Assembly: GCA_014649155.1 (NCBI GenBank)
Contig: BMSM01000030.1
Location: forward strand, 1-64,000
Length of the DNA: 64,000 bases
Reading direction: 5' to 3'
DNA from: Streptomyces griseoviridis
Lineage (GTDB): Bacteria > Actinomycetota > Actinomycetes > Streptomycetales > Streptomycetaceae
Part shown: positions 59,826 to 64,000 of the stretch, in pieces
How positions within the stretch are numbered: the stretch's first letter is position 1
Layout: each line of letters begins with the position of its first letter
Notes under the pieces: model-generated
What the model saw: the letters and a program-made list of their open reading frames with translations, nothing else
Database searches by the model: none
Told to the model about the DNA's origin: nothing
Program-made: the position numbers and the translations under genes

Positions 59826-60677
59826 TCAGCCCGCCTGGGCGAGGAGCCGGCCGACGCGGTCCGCCTCGGGGACGCGCGGGCAGGCCGCGCAGATCTGCTC
59901 GGGGCGCAGCGTGTAGAACATGCAGCAGCTCGCCCGTTCCCGGGTGGGCAGCTTCTCCCCGTCCGGCCCGGTCAGCTCCCGGAACGCCGCGGTGCCGACG
60001 TAGGGCCGGGTCGCCCCCGGCAGCAGCAGCTCCAGCTCGCGGCGGGCGCGCTCCGGCTCCTCCTCGCCCAGCAGATGGGCGACGTACCACAGGCCCTCCA
60101 CGACCTCGTCGGTCGCCATGCCCCACAAGGCCCGCCCGCGCCGGCGCATCCGGGGGCCGAATCCGGCCAGTACCGGTGTCAGGTGGTCCGCGACGGCGGC
60201 GCGCAGCTCGGCGCGGAGCGCCTCCTCGTCCGCGACGACCCGGGCGCCCGGCAGCGCGGCGGCCGGATCGCCGGGCAGACAGGCGAAGCCGTCGACCCGC
60301 ACGGCCAGGCGGCCCAGCGGCAGCCCGGCGGCCGCGCGGTCGTAGGCGACGTGGGCCGCGGGCAGCCGGGGGACGCGGCGGTGCAGGAACCAGGGGACCG
60401 TGAACAGCAGGCAGGCGGGCCAGGCGTAGCGGTGCAGCCCGAAGGTCGCGATCACGTCCGGCCGCGCCCGCTGCCCGTAGTCCCGGGCCACCTGGGCCTC
60501 GTCCCAGGCCAGGAACGCCTCCAGGGCGGTTCCGCCCTCGGCGAGCGCGGTGGCCGGCACCCAGCCGCCGCCGTCGGGCAGCGCCTCGTCGGCGGTCAGC
60601 TCGGTGACGGCCAGCGAGGGCAGCACCTCGCGCAGGCGGGCGTAGGAGTCCGTGACGGACGAACGGGGCACGGGCAC
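59826..60677 (-). CDS. (2Fe-2S)-binding protein, FhuF-like iron reductase
   Basis: A 283-residue cytosolic protein with a C-terminal Cys cluster, CCMFYTLRPEQICAACPR, matching the CC...CxxC 2Fe-2S motif of FhuF-type ferric-siderophore reductases. The N-terminal part has the VIATFGLHRYAWPACLLFTV core of the family. It likely reduces ferric siderophores for iron release. GTG at 60677 is used; a second GTG two codons in is possible. A strong iron box (60704-60722) lies just upstream, consistent with DmdR-type repression under iron sufficiency. Confidence 0.9.
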   Translation of the reverse strand: MPVPRSSVTDSYARLREVLPSLAVTELTADEALPDGGGWVPATALAEGGTALEAFLAWDEAQVARDYGQRARPDVIATFGLHRYAWPACLLFTVPWFLHRRVPRLPAAHVAYDRAAAGLPLGRLAVRVDGFACLPGDPAAALPGARVVADEEALRAELRAAVADHLTPVLAGFGPRMRRRGRALWGMATDEVVEGLWYVAHLLGEEEPERARRELELLLPGATRPYVGTAAFRELTGPDGEKLPTRERASCCMFYTLRPEQICAACPRVPEADRVGRLLAQAG

Positions 60678-60703
60678 GCGGAACCACCGATCCGGTCGGT
60701 CGA

Positions 60704-60722
60704 GAGGTAAGCCTCACCTTAC
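60704..60722 (-). promoter_or_regulatory. Iron box (DmdR/IdeR-type operator)
   Basis: The 19-base site gtaaggtgaggcttacctc (minus strand) matches the actinobacterial iron-box consensus TTAGGTTAGGCTAACCTAA in its core. It lies 27 bases upstream of the Fe-S protein start. Confidence 0.85.
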
Positions 60723-60832
60723 CGAACATTCTCCGGATTTGAACTGACGCGATGTGCGCCTAGGGTGCTTGACGGACGAGTAACAACCCGTCGTAATGAC
60801 CCCAAGTACCGACACGTCCCCAGGAGGACTGC

Positions 60833-61615
60833 GTGGACCCCGTGGACCCCGTGAGGGAGGGCACGCGGAGCGGTGGCTCCGCCGGGACGGGGACGCCCGC
60901 CGTACGGACCGCGCCGACGGTTCCGGCGCCCGTACGCGGAGAGCACACCCACGCCGGACCCGCGCCGCGGCGCGCCCGGACCCTGGTGCGGCGGTCCTCC
61001 GTGCGCGGGCAGGTCCTGGACGCGCTGCGCACCGCGCTGGTCACGGGGGAGCTGCGGCCCGGCGAGGTCTACTCGGCGCCGGCGCTCGGCGAGCGGTTCG
61101 GGGTCTCGGCCACGCCCGTCCGGGAGGCGATGCAGCAGCTCGCGCAGGAGGGCGCCGTGGAGGTGGTGCCTAACCGGGGGTTCCGGGTCGTCGAGCGGGG
61201 CGCCCGCGAGCTGGCCGAACTGGCCGAGATACGGGCGCTGATCGAGGTCCCCGTCCTGCTGCGGCTCGCCCGCACGGTCCCCGCCGAACGCTGGGCCGAG
61301 CTGCGCCCGCTGGCCGAGGCGACCGTCCGGGCCGCCGCCGCGGGCAGCCGCGCCACCTACGCCGAGGCCGACCGGGCCTTCCACCGGGCGGTGCTGGCGC
61401 TGGCCGGCAACGAGCAGCTCGTCCGGATCGCCGACGACCTGCACCGCCGGGCCCAGTGGCCGCCGGCCGGCGGCCCCGCCGGGCGCGGCCGAGCCGATCT
61501 GGTCGCGGACGCCCGTGAGCACACCGCGCTGCTGGACGCGCTGACCGCCGCCGACCCGGACCTGGCGCGGACCTTGATCGCGGACCACTTCACGCCGGGG
61601 TGCCGCACCCCGTAG
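60833..61615 (+). CDS. GntR family transcriptional regulator (FadR/FCD type)
   Basis: A 260-residue regulator with an N-terminal extension of about 45 residues, a winged helix (VRGQVLDALRTALVTGELRP, FGVSATPVREAMQQLAQEGA, NRGFRVVE) and a helical FCD effector domain (LAEIRALIEVPVLLRLA, AFHRAVLALAGNEQL, HTALLDALTAADPDLARTLI). GTG at 60833 is preceded by AGGAGGACTGC. FCD members often bind small carboxylates; the metal-binding His in FHRAV and HTALL are retained. The target is unknown. Confidence 0.92.
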   Translation: MDPVDPVREGTRSGGSAGTGTPAVRTAPTVPAPVRGEHTHAGPAPRRARTLVRRSSVRGQVLDALRTALVTGELRPGEVYSAPALGERFGVSATPVREAMQQLAQEGAVEVVPNRGFRVVERGARELAELAEIRALIEVPVLLRLARTVPAERWAELRPLAEATVRAAAAGSRATYAEADRAFHRAVLALAGNEQLVRIADDLHRRAQWPPAGGPAGRGRADLVADAREHTALLDALTAADPDLARTLIADHFTPGCRTP

Positions 61616-61728
61616 CACCCGCGGCGCACTCCCGCGTGGATGCCGCGTACCGGGCGGAATGGGGTCCGCGCCCGATGGGCGTCCGGGGGCCGGGCGGCCA
61701 GGCTGGGAGCCGAGGTGAGGAGGTGCCC

Positions 61729-62325
61729 GTGGCCGGTGACGTCCCCCGCCCCGCGCGCGCGGCGGCGCGGCGCCGGCGGCCCAACCCCCTGCGCCGCCGC
61801 ACCGACCGGCTCCGGACCCGGCTGGCGGTGGGGACGCTGCTCGCCGTGGCGGTGCTGGCGCCGGTCGCCATGGCGGGGGCGGGTGACCACGCGCACCGGT
61901 ACTTCAGGGCCGTCGCCGCCCGCCAGGCGGACGCCCGGCAGCCCGTCACGGCGGTCCTCGTCGAGGACGCACCGCGCGTCCCCGCGCCCCGCGCGGAGGT
62001 CCGTTTCACCGGCCCGGACGGCGACGCCCGTACCGCCCGCACCGGCGTGGCACCCGGGCAGCCCGCCGACAGCACGGTCCGGGTCTGGGTCGGGCCGGAC
62101 GGCCGGCTCACCGACCCGCCGATGACCGGGGACGAGATCCGCAGCCGCGCCGCCGGCTGGGCCCTGCTCGCCGCGCTGGGCGTCGCCGGCACCGGGGCCG
62201 CCGCCTACGGGACCGCCGCGGTGCTGCTCCGCCGGCATGACCTCGCCGCGTGGGAGGCGGAGTGGGCGGCCACGGCCCCGGACCTCGGCCGGCGGCCACC
62301 GGGACCTCCGGCGCCGGGGACGTGA
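61729..62325 (+). CDS. Rv1733c family membrane protein
   Basis: A 198-residue protein with two transmembrane helices (AVGTLLAVAVLAPVAMAGAG near residue 35 and ALLAALGVAGTGAAAYGTAA near residue 145) flanking an extracytoplasmic loop (AVLVEDAPR, PGQPADSTVRVWVGPDGRLT). This is the layout of the actinobacterial Rv1733c family, whose function is unknown. GTG at 61729 chosen because GAGGAGG lies five bases upstream; the frame remains open before it without similarity. It follows GntR on the same strand, about 110 bases on. Confidence 0.85.
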   Translation: MAGDVPRPARAAARRRRPNPLRRRTDRLRTRLAVGTLLAVAVLAPVAMAGAGDHAHRYFRAVAARQADARQPVTAVLVEDAPRVPAPRAEVRFTGPDGDARTARTGVAPGQPADSTVRVWVGPDGRLTDPPMTGDEIRSRAAGWALLAALGVAGTGAAAYGTAAVLLRRHDLAAWEAEWAATAPDLGRRPPGPPAPGT

Positions 62326-62415
62326 GGGCGCCTCGGGCCGTCGCCGACCTCGCCTCGGTCCCCTCCACCGCGGACTGTTGCCGCCCCCGGCGTCAGGCTT
62401 CCTCCACCTCCCGCC

Positions 62416-63198
62416 TCACGCCGTCGCCGCCCCCGGCGCGGGCGGGGTCAGGTGCCGGGCCAGCCAGGTCGGGACGCCGCCGAGGAGGCGGAACAGGCGG
62501 CGGGCCTCCTCGCGGAGCCGGGACGCCTCCGGTTCGGGCTCCGTCTCCGCCAGCGACACCAGCGCCGGGGCCGTGCCGACGAGATAGCCCAGCTCCTCGC
62601 GGATGCGCAGCGACTCGGCGAAGCCGTGCCGGGCCTCGGCCAGTTCCCCGTCCCGCAGGGCCAGCCCGGCCAGGTGGCGCCAGGTGCACGACAGCAGCAG
62701 GGGATCGGCGTGCGCGGTCGCCCCGGCGTGCGCCCGCCGGTACGCCGCCCGCGCGGCCTGCGGGGAGCCGGTGAGGTTCTCCGCGAGCAGGCCGCGCCGG
62801 AAGTCCAGCAGGGCCCGCCCCGGCGCGCCCGGCGCGATCAGCGCCGCCGCCCGGCCCAGCGCGGCCCGCGCCTCGTCGGCCCGGTCCCGGACGCCGTGCA
62901 GGGTCGCCGCGTACGCCAGTTGCCCCCGTTCACAGGCGGCGGCCCCGCGCTCGTCGTCGCTGTCCGCCAGCGCCTCGGCGGTGCGCAGCGCGTCCTCCGC
63001 CTCCGCCCAGCCCTGCTCGGTGTACAGGCACCGCTCCACCAGCAGCGCGGCCCGCTGGAGCGCGGCCGGCGCGGTGGCCGGCCGCAGCAGCTCCGCCGCG
63101 TCGGCCCAGCAGGCCCGCGAGCGCAGCCGCCACACCGCGGTCCCGAGCGGATCGTCCCCGGCGGTGGAACCCGTACCGGACATGGCGGGGTGCGCCAC
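62416..63198 (-). CDS. Tetratricopeptide-like helical protein
   Basis: A 260-residue, Ala/Leu/Arg-rich, nearly all-helical protein. Repeated helix pairs such as AEDALRTAEALADSDDERGA, ARAALGRAAALIAPGAPGRA, LLDFRRGLLAENLTGSPQAA and ARHGFAESLRIREELGYLVG have TPR spacing. It is likely a scaffold or regulator; the partner is unknown. GTG at 63198 has GGGAGGG six bases upstream; an ATG at 63183 is an alternative. It is transcribed leftward and converges on the Rv1733c-like gene. Confidence 0.82.
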   Translation of the reverse strand: MAHPAMSGTGSTAGDDPLGTAVWRLRSRACWADAAELLRPATAPAALQRAALLVERCLYTEQGWAEAEDALRTAEALADSDDERGAAACERGQLAYAATLHGVRDRADEARAALGRAAALIAPGAPGRALLDFRRGLLAENLTGSPQAARAAYRRAHAGATAHADPLLLSCTWRHLAGLALRDGELAEARHGFAESLRIREELGYLVGTAPALVSLAETEPEPEASRLREEARRLFRLLGGVPTWLARHLTPPAPGAATA

Positions 63199-63346
63199 GT
63201 TGCCCTCCCTAGCACGCCGTCGAGCCACGAGTGGTGGGCGCATCTCAGCACGGAACGACCGGCCCGGCCAAGAGGGTGGGTGAAAGATTTCACAAAGTCG
63301 TGGGACTTGGGCGTCAGGAGGTTTGGGACGCGAGAGGAGGGAGGTG

Positions 63347-64000
63347 TCAGCTCATCCGCAGGGCCAGGAAGAAGTCCAGCTTGTCCTCGAGGCGCGACAG
63401 GTCGCGCCCCGTCAACTGCTCGATCCGCCCGACCCGGTAGCGCAGCGTGTTGACGTGCAGGTGCAGCCGGGCCGCGCAGCGCGTCCAGGAACCGTCGGCG
63501 GCGAGGAACGCCTCCAGCGTCGGGATCAGCTCGGCGCGGTGGCGCCGGTCGTAGTCGCGCAGCGGGTCGAGCAGCCTGGCGGTGAAGGCGCGGCGCACGT
63601 CGTCGGGGACGAACGGCAGCAGCAGGACGTGCGAGGCCAGCTCCTGGTGCCCGGCCGCGCAGACCCGGCCGGGCCGGGCCGCGGCCACCCGCCGGGCGTG
63701 CCGCGCCTCCTCCAGCGCGCCGCGCAGCCCCTCCGCCGAGTGCACGGCCGCGCTCACCCCGACCGTGACCCGCCCGTCCCCGTCCAGGCCGGCCGTGAGC
63801 GGTTCCCGTACGGCGGCCAGCAGCGCCTCCGCGAGGACGCCCGCCTCCGAACCGTCGTGCTCCCGGGCGACCGCGGGCAGCGGCACCAGCGCGACGGCCT
63901 CGCCGCCGGTGTGCGCGACGGCGATCCGGTCGGCGTGCTCGGGTCCCGGCGTGCGCGGGTCGACCAGCATCTCCTCCAGCAGCGCCTGCGCGACGGAGCC
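63347..64000 (-). CDS. PucR-type helix-turn-helix regulator, C-terminal part
   Basis: The frame is open to the right edge of the window, so only the C-terminal 217 residues are seen. The GGDEF-like CdaR domain is represented by VTVGVSAAVHSAEGLRGALE, and the C-terminal helix-turn-helix by LEAFLAADGSWTRCAARLHL and HVNTLRYRVGRIEQLTGRDL. This is the PucR/CdaR class. Ligand and targets cannot be inferred from the visible part. Confidence 0.92.
   Translation of the reverse strand, partial: GSVAQALLEEMLVDPRTPGPEHADRIAVAHTGGEAVALVPLPAVAREHDGSEAGVLAEALLAAVREPLTAGLDGDGRVTVGVSAAVHSAEGLRGALEEARHARRVAAARPGRVCAAGHQELASHVLLLPFVPDDVRRAFTARLLDPLRDYDRRHRAELIPTLEAFLAADGSWTRCAARLHLHVNTLRYRVGRIEQLTGRDLSRLEDKLDFFLALRMS

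Noticed and set aside
1..64000. tRNA, rRNA or riboswitch genes
   Set aside because: I scanned the intergenic regions by eye and found no convincing cloverleaf, rRNA segment or known riboswitch core. A covariance-model search would be needed to exclude small RNAs.

Overview
This is a high-GC actinobacterial chromosome segment that fits Streptomyces. Third-position G/C codons dominate, GTG starts and ATGA/GTGA stop-start overlaps are common, and several families are typical of the genus: XRE plus DUF397 beside an unlinked ATP-binding protein, DUF2637, AldO-type alditol oxidase, EACC1, and an RHVDL-type leader peptide. The AldO protein is 418 residues and appears, from memory, very close to the S. 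coelicolor enzyme, so most of the window looks like chromosomal backbone. One block near the middle does not.

Left part (1-33 kb). A leftward assimilatory sulfate reduction operon (leader peptide, sir, a 59-residue zinc-ribbon protein, cysH, cysC, start of cysD) opens the window. Every junction from sir to cysD is an ATGA overlap. Then come a GNAT acetyltransferase, a secreted protein, a GAF regulator, an AidB-like acyl-CoA dehydrogenase, a BrkB-type membrane protein, a decayed EACC1 gene, a DUF4232 lipoprotein and a LacI regulator with its operator. An XRE/DUF397/ATP-binding trio follows, where DUF397 carries a frameshift. Next are hydrolase/AraC and MarR/metallo-hydrolase divergent pairs, the latter separated by an unusual tandem repeat. 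They are followed by homocysteine methyltransferase, a class II glutamine amidotransferase, an XRE/SDR divergent pair with symmetrically placed repeats, a GDSL esterase, a TetR regulator, a PHP-domain protein, alditol oxidase, a variant radical SAM protein and a sigma-like/cellulose-binding fusion.

Central island (34.5-49 kb). A leftward operon of about 13.8 kb encodes large proteins of no assigned function. It begins with a 1015-residue protein that looks like DUF6603 and continues through overlapping or closely spaced genes. The third gene is cut into two in-frame pieces by a single TAG codon, and two neighbouring genes look like diverged tandem paralogues. Transposase debris lies just upstream and the distal genes are visibly less GC-rich. 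No secretion signal or obvious catalytic motif is apparent. This is the best candidate for an undescribed system in the window.

Right part (49-64 kb). Backbone genes resume: rsgA, an Ada/AlkA-like fusion that seems to lack the glycosylase catalytic segment, ogt, a DUF456 membrane protein, a LuxR-type regulator, a Pro-rich PP2C-like protein, pyruvate dehydrogenase (quinone)/PoxB, a second ATP-binding protein, DUF2637, an iron-box-controlled Fe-S protein, GntR, an Rv1733c-like membrane protein, a TPR protein and the C-terminal part of a PucR-type regulator that runs off the end. I saw no tRNA, rRNA, CRISPR array, intact mobile element or recognisable secondary-metabolite cluster.
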